Source of the DNA: Brachionus manjavacas
Lineage: Eukaryota; Rotifera; Eurotatoria; Ploima; Brachionidae
Reading direction: 5' to 3'
Length of the DNA stretch: 64,000 nt
Assembly: GCA_019054805.1 (NCBI GenBank)
Contig: JAHQIY010000002.1
Span: forward strand, 8,618,001 to 8,682,000
A program made the position numbers and the translations under genes. Below are positions 31,889 to 42,165 of this stretch, in pieces. The notes under the pieces are model-generated. The model saw only the letters and a program-made list of their open reading frames with translations, did not search any database and was not told where the DNA came from. Numbering within the stretch: the stretch's first letter is position 1; every line of letters starts with the position of its first letter.

Positions 31889-32723
31889 CTGAAGACACTT
31901 GGATTAACGGGCCCACACATTCACCCAAATTTAAAAGCGCATATGTACAAGACGTTCGTGAGACCGATACTTATGTATGGTATTGATTGCCTTAACTTAA
32001 GGAAAAGTGACATGCTAATGATAAAGAGATTAGAGGGTAACATTGTGAGGAAAATTGTAGGAATACCCACGAGAACTAAAACCACAAGTCTATTTCACGC
32101 GTTAAATATTGACCTAACACTACACAAATTAAAATTAATGAAGCTTGAATTATACATAAGGTTGCATAACAATGATTACACTAGATCGATCTTAGCCGAA
32201 TTAGAAAGTATGTTTATTAAAGATGATTTCATAAATGAAGTTAATGAAATTAGCGGAATATCACAAATGAATTAGGGAAACCTCCACCTTTGACGCATGC
32301 AAAATAGCAATAGATAGATTAAATGAGAAAAAGAAGTTAGATATGAAGTGTGATGAACTCAGCGCTCAAGTCACTCATGCATTTGTCATTAAGGACAAAC
32401 AGAGAATGTCAAACACAGTCGCCGAATTATTAAAATTTTAAATATATTAACTAGTTTATATAAACATAGCCTAAACCATTACGACCATATATTATTCTAA
32501 TACTCAATTAACATCACCTTTTTCTTTTAGATGAAATTGAACTATGTCCCTGTAAATATGTTTTTTTTTCTTTTATGCAATTGTTTATTAGATAACTTAA
32601 TGTGACAATCATATCTTAAAATATTTTTATTTTGTAAAAATTTTAAGTATGCTTTATTTCACAGCATACTTAGTTAATGTGGTCCTTTGAGGAACCTTGC
32701 CTAGTCTGAAATAAATAAATTAA
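31889..32723 (+). mobile_element. 5'-truncated LINE insertion with 15-bp target duplication
   Basis: The insertion is bounded by TATTTCCGATGAAAT at 31874-31888 and again at 32724-32738, a perfect 15-bp target-site duplication. Inside, the frame at 31943-32275 encodes the C-terminal part of a non-LTR polyprotein (MYKTFVRPILMYGIDCLNLR, then LEGNIVRKIVGIPTRTKTTS). After a frameshift near 32270 it continues as DACKIAIDRLNEKKKLDMKC to a stop at about 32440. The 3' UTR has a stem-loop (AAGTATGC at 32645 pairs with GCATACTT) and a short AAATAAATAAATTAA tail. The exact duplication shows target-primed reverse transcription. Confidence 0.9.
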
Positions 32724-32806
32724 TATTTCCGATGAAATATGCTTATTTTCATCGGTGAATCTAGATGAAATGGTTCCTAACTCATTAATGATTCATCTAT
32801 CAATTT

Positions 32807-33400
32807 TCATCCATTAATCATCGTTTTCTTTGTGAGATATAAGCATGGAAATGAGGAGTCAGTAATTGATCCGATTAGGGTTTTATAAAGTGTACTAAGG
32901 CTGAATTGACTACGTCCCCAACTTTTGTTAGATAATATTTTAATTAAATTTAATCTTGAGTTACATTTCTCCTTTATTTCATCAATGTAGTTCTTAAAGG
33001 AAAGTTTTTTGTCCAAAATTATACCTAAGAATTTTATTGTATTGGTACACGGGAGATAATGATTAAATAAATTCAGTTTTAGGTTAAGTTTTTTTTTTGC
33101 TTTTAGAGAAAATTGTGTACGAGGATTTGGTCGCTGATACATTCATTTTCCATTTTACTAGCCATGATCTAATTCCTTCAGATAATTATTTATTGAGGCT
33201 TGAATGTTACCAGATTTTTTGTATATGAAGAAAGTTACAGCAAAGATCGTCTGCAAAGAGCAAAGTGTAGCTGTGGTAAGATTTGTCCCTCTTCGGAATA
33301 TAGTTAATATAAATACTAAAAAGTAGGGGGCTAATAATTGACAGTTCTTTTTATAATACTTTCTTATTTTCTAGTAGATTATATAAACGTTCTTGCATAA
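32807..33400 (-). pseudogene. Non-LTR retrotransposon RT fragment (minus strand)
   Basis: The best frame (33142-32807) reads TNTIKFLGIILDKKLSFKNY followed by NSRLNLIKILSNKSWGRSQF, the typical region after the RT palm (KFLGI.LD..LSF..HI). Upstream on the same strand, across frameshifts, are LLFADDL (catalytic motif, about 33250) and INNYLKELDHG. The family is the same as the piece at 35888, which shares LSNKxW and LYKxLxGSIxD. Stops and frameshifts make it dead. Confidence 0.8.
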
Positions 33401-33906
33401 TTCTCTCGAGGATTTTTCCTTAGCAGCTACACAAACAAACTGGTCTTTAATTATTCGAAATCGGTCTAATATATTTTTTCTCTTATTTTTTTGTTCCATA
33501 AGCATTTTCGCTCTAATTTTTTTTCCCCCTTTTTTTTACCCTCTTTATTTTTCGGGTGGTATCACATAAATCATAATTAAAAAGAGTCAAAATTTGAATT
33601 AAATTTTTATTTTTTAAAAGATGCATTAAAATATCCCAGTATTTGAGATAAATATTAAAACTCGGTTGTTTTGGTTGTCGAATCTCAAAAATTTACTTTT
33701 TGACCATTGACTAAAGCTGAAATCCAATAATGATGCTTTTGATTTTCCGGTTGGAATTTTTTTGTTTTTGTTTTTTGAACAGGTAACACGCGCTATTTGT
33801 TCTCTTGGAAAGAACTCAGCAACCAATTTCGGATCGTAATGAGACTTTAGACCTTGGATTAACTGAGAGTAGCTTTTGGAAAAACAATATTAGTCTGCAT
33901 TAATTC

Positions 33907-34917
33907 TTGCTTCATTATTCAATTCTTAACATTTCCGATTCTGAAGAATCGGTAAATGAAGACTTTTACCCAGAAGAAGAGATGGTGACCATAGATATTT
34001 CACTTATTACACAGATAGTCGATTTTATTCAAACAAATAAGCCTCCTAAACGTTGGATTAGTGTCTTGATCTATAGTGTTCTCAGTTAAAATCTAAGTTA
34101 ATTTCTGAGTTAAATTAGAACAAAATTTTTTTTTTTTTTTTTAAAGACAGTTCAATATATCATTTGGTGAAATAGATCTCTTTCTTTCACAGCTGAGCTT
34201 ACTTACATCTAACAGCTGTTCTCAGCAACTAGTCAATTTTAAAAATAAAAAAATAAGGAAAAAAAGCTTTAAAAAGATCCTTTTAGGTAAAAGAAAACCT
34301 TGTATATATATGATTATTACCGAGAATTGGAAACTGAAGCAAAGATTTATGTTGACCAACAAGCTACAAAAAAAAAATGTGATTTTAATTTGAAAGATAT
34401 GGCTGTATTTTTTAAAGACAAATATTCAGAATTAATTGCGAGACTAAGGAAACTAACCATAACTTGGTTCGTTCGGAAAGAATGGTAGGTTTTGATTTAA
34501 AACGATGGGCTATTGATTTTGATCGAAACACAAAAAAGCCTTTTTTTGAGGGTCACGAAAGGTCTGATGTTGTGCAACATAGAAAAGAATTTATCTCCTA
34601 TTTTTTGAGAAGACAAGACCCCTTTTTTTTATTGGTAATGATTCTCTTAAATGGAAAGAGCAAATTGAAAAGCCCTATATATTGATATTCCATGATGAAT
34701 CAACTTTTAGAAGTAATGAACAATCTCATTCAAAATGGATGAAGAGAGACCAATATCCATTTATTAGCAAAGGGTATGTCATTTGCTTTATATCAAAATT
34801 AATTTTAGTCAGCATCTTAACTTTAGATCACTTTTTATAAGAAAAGGAAAAAGTTTAATGGTATCCGATTTTCTAGTTGCTCACTCTTCTTGTTCATTTT
34901 TTATTTTAGAACGCTAG
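33907..34917 (+). pseudogene. Decayed DDE-type transposase gene
   Basis: Pieces in changing frames assemble into one protein type. An acidic N-terminal part (about 33907-34085) ends with NKPPKRWISVLIYS. Next come ARLRKL with LVRSERMVGFDLKRWAIDFD, and KPFFEGHERSDVVQHRKEFI. Then come ILIFHDESTFRSNEQSHSKW and MKRDQYPFISKGKGKSLMVS, running into DFLVAHSS. The HDESTF and KGKGKSLMVSDFL motifs match a family of DDE superfamily endonuclease-like proteins seen in fungi and some invertebrates (family recall, not a search). A 68-nt GT-AG intron (34774-34841) can be placed inside KGKG. At least two frameshifts and a stop (34915-34917), well short of a full catalytic core, mark it as dead or domesticated debris. 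Confidence 0.6.
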
Positions 34918-35326
34918 AACACATACAGCTCAAAATATAAATATAGAGTATTTTAGGTATTATATTTAGAATTCTGAAGGTCCACTAAAAGACCAAGTTT
35001 ACTCATAAGTTTCCTCTTTAAGATTATCATCATGTAAACATTACATCGCAAAGTAATCAATGCGTTTTCATACTGGTTACGTTTCTGAGTTGTTAATTTC
35101 ATTTCTGACTGAAAATTTTCGCATGGACGGAACGATAAAATGCCCAATTTTTCGAGGCAGTCCCATGATTCTTTATTTTCCATTTAAATTAATAAATTGT
35201 TTTTAGTCAAAATATAAAAAATAATAACAGAAGGAAGATTATAATATTCAATGCATATTAATCAATACATATTTTGTCAGTCATAATTAAATTAAAATTT
35301 AATATCACAAAAATTTAGCTCATTAC

Positions 35327-35428
35327 ACGTGATCTGAAGATCACAATTTTTTACAGGTGAGCTGAGATCACGTAAAAAGAATAATTAGTCAAGTTCACAC
35401 ATTTTGGTGAACTCAGCTCACATAACGC
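35327..35428. repeat. GTGAGCTGAGTTCACC-type inverted-repeat block
   Basis: A cluster of short palindromes: GTGATCTGAAGATCAC, GTGAGCTGAGATCAC, and GGTGAACTCAGCTCAC. A similar cluster occurs at 61659-61795. It may be a small MITE family or a recombination-prone hairpin cluster. No boundaries were resolved. Confidence 0.45.
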
Positions 35429-35499
35429 GGTAGGGCCAAATTTATGGAAATAGAAAGGCAAGTTCAATCTTTTCCAATTTTTGTCTTTTCAACTTTCAT

Positions 35500-35640
35500 T
35501 TTTTTAGCTTATTTACTCAATTTTGATTCTTTTTTTTTATCTAATTTTATTAACTTTAATTTTATTTTTATTTTATTTTTAATTTATTCTGAAGGAGATT
35601 TAGCTCGGTACAAAAACAAATAAATAAATAAATAATAAGT
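35500..35640 (+). repeat. Retroelement 3' end with stem-loop and AAATA tail
   Basis: TTTTTTTAGCTTATTTACTC, a T-rich tract, then CTGAAGGAGATTTAGCTCGGTACA followed by AACAAATAAATAAATAA. The same 3' region ends the LINE fragment at 35888-36085, which identifies this solo tail as a LINE (or LINE-parasitic SINE) 3' end. Confidence 0.65.
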
Positions 35641-35887
35641 TTTTTTTCTATTTTACTTTTTTGAAATTTTGAAATTACGTTGTTCATTAGAACTCAATAC
35701 TTAAGAAATTTGAAAATTAAAATTTGAAATATAATTACGCAATTATTTTTAGAAATGTAAAATAGGAAAAAAAACTTGCCAATAGTTAGCTAAAAAGAAA
35801 TCAAGTTTTTTGGTATTTAATTTGATTTTAAGTTAAATTTTTAAAATTAAAGAACACTGCAAAAAAAGGGTAAATATTATCAAGATA

Positions 35888-36085
35888 TTGTCAAACAAAA
35901 AATGGGCTCTTAGTCGAAAACCACTAGGAAATTTGTATAAATCTTTAGTCGGATCAATTTTAGACTATATCAATTTTTTAGCTTATTTACTTAAATTCGA
36001 TTTTTATTTTTTTAGTTTTCATTTTTTTATAATTTATTCTGAAGTAGCTCTGTACAGAAAACAAATAAATAAAATAAATGAACCC
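35888..36085 (+). pseudogene. Internally deleted LINE: RT C-terminal piece joined to its 3' tail
   Basis: The first part encodes LSNKKWALSRKPLGNLYKSL and VGSILDY, homologous to the minus-strand RT fragment at 32807-33142. After the Tyr codon the sequence jumps directly to the TTTTTTAGCTTATTTACT tract and the stem-loop/AAATA tail (36037-36080) seen in five other copies. This ties the orphan tails to this LINE family. Confidence 0.75.
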
Positions 36086-36485
36086 ATTGGGTAAACCTAG
36101 ACATATTAAGAGAAAAAAATCATTGCTATTTTAAATATTTTGATTAAAAAATCTTTAAGTGTAGAAAAATTTAGATTTTTCAGTATTAGGTTATGTACCT
36201 TATCTGTACCAGAGCTGGCAAAATCCACCTTTTCTCTATTACCGATTTATCTATAATCGAACATTAATGTAATTCAGAAGTGAAAAGTTAAGTTGTTTTT
36301 GTCGTTGTTCTGCTTGAGAATTGAATGCAAATAAAATCAGACATACTGCATGTGAAAGTTAAGTTAGATGTGCTCGTTGAGCAAATTTAAAACTCACCGC
36401 GCCATTCAACACCAAATTAATTACAAAACAACAAATATCAGTCATACTAAATTGCCCATTTTGTTCAACTCGTCAATGCAGCACG

Positions 36486-36557
36486 TATAAAAACTATTAA
36501 ACACTTTTCAACATCAACATGCGTTCTAATTCTCTTTCTCTCTCTCTCTCTCTTCAA
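36486..36557 (+). promoter_or_regulatory. Candidate RCC1 promoter: TATA-like box and CT tract
   Basis: TATAAAAA at 36486-36493, directly after a CACG word, is followed 40-70 bp later by a pure TC tract (about 36531-36554). The RCC1 ATG is at 36715. This is the most promoter-like arrangement upstream of the gene; assignment is by position and composition only. Confidence 0.35.
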
Positions 36558-36714
36558 GACTCTTCTCTAAATTTTAAAATTATTTTTTAAGAGAAATTTT
36601 TTTTTATTCAAATAAAAAAAAATAAATAAAAGACTCATTAATATTGAACAGTTTCTTAGGAACTCTAGCCAACAACGACAAGACCAATTAGCATTAAAAA
36701 AGACTTGAACAAAA

Positions 36715-39700
36715 ATGCCGCTATCATCACGCATTAACAAGAGCGAGCCGCGGACCAAACGGGCCAAGACCGAGCGCAAGTCGACCGGCTCGGCGACCGC
36801 TGCGGCCAGCTCGACGCGTTCGTCCAGCCGACTAACGCCTAGCAAGCAGGCGAAGCACTCGTCCGAGGACGAGGAGCCGGCCGAGCAGCAGGTCGAGATC
36901 AAGAGCAAGAAGGTCTCGAAAAAAAGCGACAAGAACAAGGCCGAGAGCTCGGACTCGGCCGACACGTCCAACACTACGTCGGGCGTGGGCACTCTGCCCG
37001 ACGATGCTCCCATGAGCGAAGAGACCACTCCGGTCAAGGGCAGCAAGAGTGTGGACACGATAGGCGCCGTGGCCAGGCCCGACAAGCCCGGCCTGGTCCT
37101 CTCGGTCGGCGAGAACCTGTCCAACCAACTGGGACTGGGCCCCGACATCGACAACCGCAAGAAGCCTCAGGTGATCAAGGAATTGCCCGATGACGTCATT
37201 CAAATAGCGGCCGGCGGCATGCACTCGGCCTGCCTGACCAAAGACGGCGTTGTGTACACGTTTGGCTGCAACGACGAGTTTGCGCTCGGTCGGGACAACG
37301 ACGACGAAATAGACAAGGTCGAGCTGCCGGAGAAAATAGTCGAAATCTCGGCAGGTGACAGTCACACGGCTGCGCTCACCGAATCGGGCACTGTGTACGC
37401 ATGGGGCACTTTCAGAGATGGCAGTGGTGTTCTCGGCATGGAGCAGAAGCGGATTGCCAAGACGCCCATGAAATTTTCGCTTAAGGCCAAGGTGGAGAAG
37501 ATTTCGTCCGGTGCCGATCATTTGGTGTTTTTGACGCGCACTGGCGATGTGTACACGGCTGGCAATTCGGAGCATGGTCAGCTGGGCCGCGTGTCCAAGT
37601 ACAACAGTTGTCGTGGCGGACGTCGCGGCTCCGACATGATACTGGCGCCAGGGCTGGTCCGCTTCGGCAAACGAAAGGAGCTGGCCGGACACAAGCAAAT
37701 CGAGAACGCGTGGACCACTCCTTATTGCACTTTTCTCAAGGTCAGTGTCAGTTTTTTTTAATTTTTATTTTTTTAATCCAAAGCAATTGAGAACAATTTT
37801 TAATTTTCAAAAATTAACAAAGGAATTAATAAAAAATTGAAAGTTAAGGCCATTTGGACTGCTTTGTTTAAGGTGCAAAATAACTTGTAAAAAAACTTTA
37901 ATTTTTAAAGAGATGACTGACTGTCGCCCACAAATATAAAGCTTTTCAACACAAATGACTTCTAAGCACACAAATTTTGTGATGAACAAAAAATGATTAT
38001 TAAATTAATAAAGTGTTTATTAAGTAATTTTAATTTTTCTTGAATAAAAAATATCTGACCATAAAAGGGTTAAAGTATAAGTAAAAGACAAAAAATTTAA
38101 ATTTTAAACTTGTTCATTAACCAGCTCATCTGCAGTCTTGGAGCGATCATTTTTAATTTGTTAATAAATTGATAATTCTTTAATAGTGACTGTAAGTCCA
38201 ATAATTGAGCACAGTAACGCCATTTAACGAAGTATCTGCAATTGCACTCAAATTTTTTCCAACCGATACTTTAATTTACATATTCAAACATTCTCTTACC
38301 AGCTCGTGATAAATTATTCCAATGCGCCATTTAGTAGTTCTCGCAAAATTTTCAAATTGCTTAGCTTCGACTGAATAAAATTGAAAAATTTCGAGACTTT
38401 TAAGTGTAAAACAAACTACGCCTAACTTTTTTTTGAACGCAAAACCTCTTTTAATACAAGCATTATAGGACTCGATTGATGGATTTGTAGCTGCGTAGTC
38501 TGATGGAGAATTGTTAGCTTTCCACTAAGTGACATGTATTTTTCTTTTAAAAATAATTAAATAAAAATAATAAATTTAATAAATAACTCGAATGCAAACT
38601 TTTAAATAAATATTTAATAAAGTTTTGCATTTTGTGTTTAAAAGTTTTTAATGATTTTTAATTTTTTGCGTATGGGTAATTGTTTTTTTTATTTTGGAGA
38701 CTAGATTTTTATTTGTGGGTACTAGGTATGCCTTTTTTTAAATTTGAAAAAATTGAAAAAATAATTTTTTAATAGTCTTAATTAAATTTAGAAGAAGTTC
38801 AATTTGTTTCCCTAAAATCTCTTTTAGATAAAATTTTACTTTCGATATTGTTGCAAATTTCAAAGAAAGACATTGAAAAAATAAACTTATGTCCTTTTTC
38901 TTTTTTTTTTACTTTTACCTTTTTTCAATGATTTTATTAAAAATTAAGTGGGGTCCATGGCGAAGATTGTAGATTAAACAGAAAATAAATTATTAAAATA
39001 CTAAATTTTATTCCCAAAAGAAGTAAAAAGTGCATGACGGATTTTAAAAGATATTCAATGTTTATTTGTTTTTAATACTTTAGGCTTTAAATCGGCATTG
39101 AGAAATTTCTTCAAAAAAATCCAATACAAAATTTTAATTATAATAAAAATAAAAATATGAATTTTGTACTCGAGTATTTTTCTGTAAGATTTAAAAGGTG
39201 AAAGAAACAATGCTTCATTTAAGGAAAGGATTATTTTTAATCAAATTATATGTTAATTTAGAATTGAAAAATAAATATTTTAAATTATAACCATCTAATT
39301 TAAAGTTAAGTAGCAATGACATAATTTTAACATTTAAATCAAATAAATTTACAAGGCCGCCACAACAGCTACCTGGAACGGCAAAACTTTCATGAGGCCG
39401 GACTTTAACATTTAATGACTTGGAATTAAATTTAAAACTTTTAAACAATTTTGCCTTAAATCGAATTTATCAAAAATTAGAAAATTGAGTAATTTCAGCA
39501 AAGTAAAATTTATGATCAAATATCAAGATTTCTAAAATGCTCAAAATATTTTAAATGCGTAATTGCTTCATTTGCAAGATTACAGTCGGCTATCTTAATT
39601 AATTCTGAAATCTGCAGTGCCAAAATTAACAAATTTTGAGCATGGTTGAAATTTGGAAATTTGATCATAAATTTTTCTTTGCTGTAATTTCCATATAATT

Positions 39701-42165
39701 GAGCTTTTACTTTTCAATGCAGTCTGATCGCAACTAAATGATTTTTTATGCCTTTCTAAATAGTTGTTGAGACGGTCACATGAATTTTTCAGGCAGACAA
39801 ACAAAAAAAATTGAGAAATAATAAAAAAAAGTTAAAGTCAGTTATATTTAGACTTAGGACCTTAAACAACTCTGTTAAAAACCATTCTTTTATATGTTAA
39901 AAAAAGCCGCATATCAAAGCGTCATTTATTTCGATTAAAAGTTAATAGAAAAAATGTCAATTAAATGTATTAATCGTCAGCTAAAAGCACTTGTTTTCAT
40001 TTAAAATATTAAATGACAATTATTAATATTACATAGAACTAAAAAGTATGAAAGGGTATTTTTAATTGAAAAGAAAATTTGGCATTTAATAACCAAAGAA
40101 ATGGAGACGTTTTATTTGTATCTTTTTCTGAAATAGACTAGTAATGCTATTTCAGAAAAAATATGAAAACATAAAAAAACAAACTAAAGTAAATAAGCTA
40201 AAATAAAATGTAAACAAAGTTGAGTCATTTATTGAAATAGGTTGTCAAAAAACTTTCATCAATTTCTTTGTAATAATGTCTTCGAAAGGCTTAATAGTCT
40301 TGACTTGGAGCATGCGACATTAATTAAAAATTAGCTATAAATTAGAACAGTATGAAAATAATTAATTTTGAAAATTATTTTTGTGGTAATTTTTTTTTTA
40401 ATTGATGACACTTTTTTTAAAATAATTTAAATGACGTTTAATCAAAATAAAAGACGCTTCGATCAATCAATCTTTAAAAGACATAACCTAATCAAATATA
40501 GAAGGAAATTATGTTAGTGCTACAATTTAAATTAATTCGATAAATAGCTATTTTTTTTAATAACAAGTAATATTATAATTTTTTAATTTTTTAAAAGTTT
40601 TTTTATTTAAATAAGTGAAAAATTAATGGCACGTAATACCGTAAACTCGTGTTCACGACTCTAAGAGTAAAGCCCAAATCCAACCTTTTTTCTTTAAGAG
40701 TTAATTACATAGTTTCTATGTTACAACAATTAAAATTGAATTTGCAAGAAAATACCCAGAATATGGGATATTTTCCAAGAATAAAACCCAAATTTAACTT
40801 TTACTCTAACAAAAGAATTGTCTTTGCTCTCAAAAAAAAATTAAAATTTTAAAAATTGTAGAGTTAATTAAAAAATAGAAAAAAAGTCAATTTTTTCATT
40901 TTTTTTTGAGAGCAAAGACAATTTTTTTGTTAGAGTAAAAGTTAAATTTGGGTTTTATTCTTGGAAAATATCCCATATTCAGGGTATTTTCTTGCAAATT
41001 AAATTTTAATTGTTGTAACATAGAAACTATGTAATTAACTCTTAAAGAAAAAAGGTTGGATTTGGGCTCTACTCTTAGTGTCGTGAACACGAGTCTACGG
41101 TAAATGTTTCAATTAACTCAAAATTTTTCCTTTTTTTAAAAAATGCCCCTAGAAGAAATTCAATAGTTATAGTAAAAAATAGACAAATGTCTTACTAATA
41201 AAAAATTAGAAAAAAGAGACCTAAATAAAAATGAGGAAAGTGAATATGACAAAATATAAAATTTTTTTTTTTTTTTTCGCAGACGTATCAAGGAAAATTA
41301 TTAAAACGAAACATAAAAACAAAATTGATTGTCATTTAAACATTAAACGAGATCCGGGGCAGATCCCTGGTTTAAGGATTCGGGTATGTTGTAGATTAGA
41401 GAACCATTAGTTAACAATTAAACTTTTAATGAATTAAAATCTTTAATTTAATTATCCTAATGACTATTTTATTTATTTTCATATGAAAATTTAATTCTTT
41501 TAATTAATTGGCTTTAATTTGTTAATTTTTATTTAATAACAAGAAATATATTCTTGGGTGCCGGAGTTACAAGACCCAAACTTAATGTTAAAAAAATATC
41601 CTATTTAAGAACTGTTTCTCTTAAACCATTGTCCAATATTAACAAAAAAATAATTCTAATTTTAAAGGTGAGAGATGCAGACGTGATCATCGGCTTCGGC
41701 CTGAACAACTCGTACCAACTGGGCCTAGAGGACTGCGAGAACCGGTATCAGCCGGACGTGCTCACCGGGCTCAAGTTCGACGGATCTTTGGTTAAAGTGA
41801 TCGGCGGCATGCATCACACTCTTTTCTTGGACTCGCTGGGCTTTGTGTACGCAATGGGCTCGCATCGCTACGGCTCGCTGGGCCTGGGCAAAATTGAGGC
41901 CGACGTCAAACTGGCCGTCAAGATCGACGAGCTCAAGGACATTGTGGACATTGCGGCGAATACGAACGTGTCGTATGCTATTGATAAAAGTGGTAAGGCG
42001 TACAGCTGGGGGACCAACTATTCCAAACAGTTGGGTCTGGACACTGAGGACGACTACTTGACGCCGAATAAGGTCGCGTCCAAGCAGGTTGACATTCGTG
42101 ACGTGTACACGGTCAGTGTTGGTGGTCAGCACACGCTCTTTGTGGTAAGCGAGGAAAAAGATTGA
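36715..42165 (+). CDS. RCC1: RCC1, Ran guanine-nucleotide exchange factor, two exons
   Basis: Exon 1 is 36715-37740 and exon 2 is 41668-42165, joined in phase 0 across a 3,927-nt GT-AG intron, giving 507 residues. RCC1 sits on chromatin and loads Ran with GTP, generating the gradient that drives nuclear transport and spindle assembly. Residues 1-120 are a basic/acidic low-complexity extension (KSEPRTKRAKTERKS, then a KSKKVSKKSDKNK patch), much longer than the roughly 20-residue human tail and a plausible DNA/NLS region. Seven-bladed propeller repeats follow, with typical motifs: AAGGMHSACLTKDG, SAGDSHTAALTESG (Asp 215), SGADHLVFLTRTG (Asp 268, aligning with the catalytic human Asp182), IGGMHHTLFLDSLG (His 391/392, aligning with human His304), and the closing SVGGQHTLFVV. 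The exons are strikingly GC-rich with GC third positions. The start has no upstream in-frame ATG of note. Confidence 0.95.
38276..38524 (-). pseudogene. MULE-like transposase C-terminal fragment in the RCC1 intron
   Basis: On the minus strand an open stretch of about 83 codons reads WKANNSPSDYAATNPSIESY, then NACIKRGFAFKKKLGVVCFT, ending RIGIIYHELVRECLNM and TAA. The pattern of a W, then TNNPIESFN-like words, then IKR...KL is typical of the C-terminal part of MULE-type transposases (recall from the family). Nothing upstream continues it. Confidence 0.5.
39838..39874 (-). repeat. Solo end of the CAGAGTTGTT hAT-like family
   Basis: TTTAGACTTAGGACCTTAAA followed by CAACTCTG matches the right terminus of the MITE at 2659-2914. 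No matching left end was found, so the element is truncated. Confidence 0.5.
39913..40463. mobile_element. Possible MITE with ATCAAAGCGTC terminal repeats
   Basis: The left ATCAAAGCGTCATTTATTTC and the right complement of ATCGAAGCGTCTTTTATTTT match at about 23 of 27 positions over the full repeat. A second hairpin (TTTTCTGAAATAG...CTATTTCAGAAAA, about 40127-40160) lies inside. It is in the RCC1 intron, and no target duplication is evident. Confidence 0.45.
40637..41102. mobile_element. Near-perfect 466-bp palindrome (foldback MITE) in the RCC1 intron
   Basis: The arms run from TACCGTAAACTCGTGTTCAC to the complementary GTGAACACGAGTCTACGGTA. About 215 bp on each side pair with only a few mismatches around a centre near 40870. 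Because of this symmetry both strands carry almost identical 60-70-codon frames beginning MFTTLRV; they mirror each other and are not genes. TA at both ends would fit a TA target duplication, but this is ambiguous. The high arm identity suggests recent origin or maintenance by conversion. Confidence 0.85.
41345..41390 (+). repeat. Short GC-rich dispersed block, copy 2
   Basis: AAACGAGATCCGGGGCAGAT, continuing CCCTGGTTTAAGGATTCGGG to about 41390, matches 22386-22431. Both copies lie in long introns (RCC1 and DDI1). A weaker hint (AAGTGGGGTCCATGGCG) is at 38945. Confidence 0.5.

Noticed and set aside
34953-35183. 76-codon minus-strand frame (MENKESWDCLEKL)
   Set aside because: Protein-like start, but no family, no splice context and a position amid transposon debris; not enough to call a gene.
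36567-37698. Long antisense frames opposite RCC1 exon 1
   Set aside because: Shadows of a GC-rich real exon; the plus-strand frame matches RCC1 throughout.
39215-39804. Two minus-strand frames in the RCC1 intron
   Set aside because: Asn/Lys/Phe/Leu-rich composition without motifs; treated as chance.
40649-41090. Two near-identical 64-67-codon proteins starting MFTTLRV on opposite strands
   Set aside because: Mirror images produced by the palindrome, not a duplicated gene pair.
41725-42132. Antisense frame over RCC1 exon 2
   Set aside because: Shadow of the propeller-coding exon.
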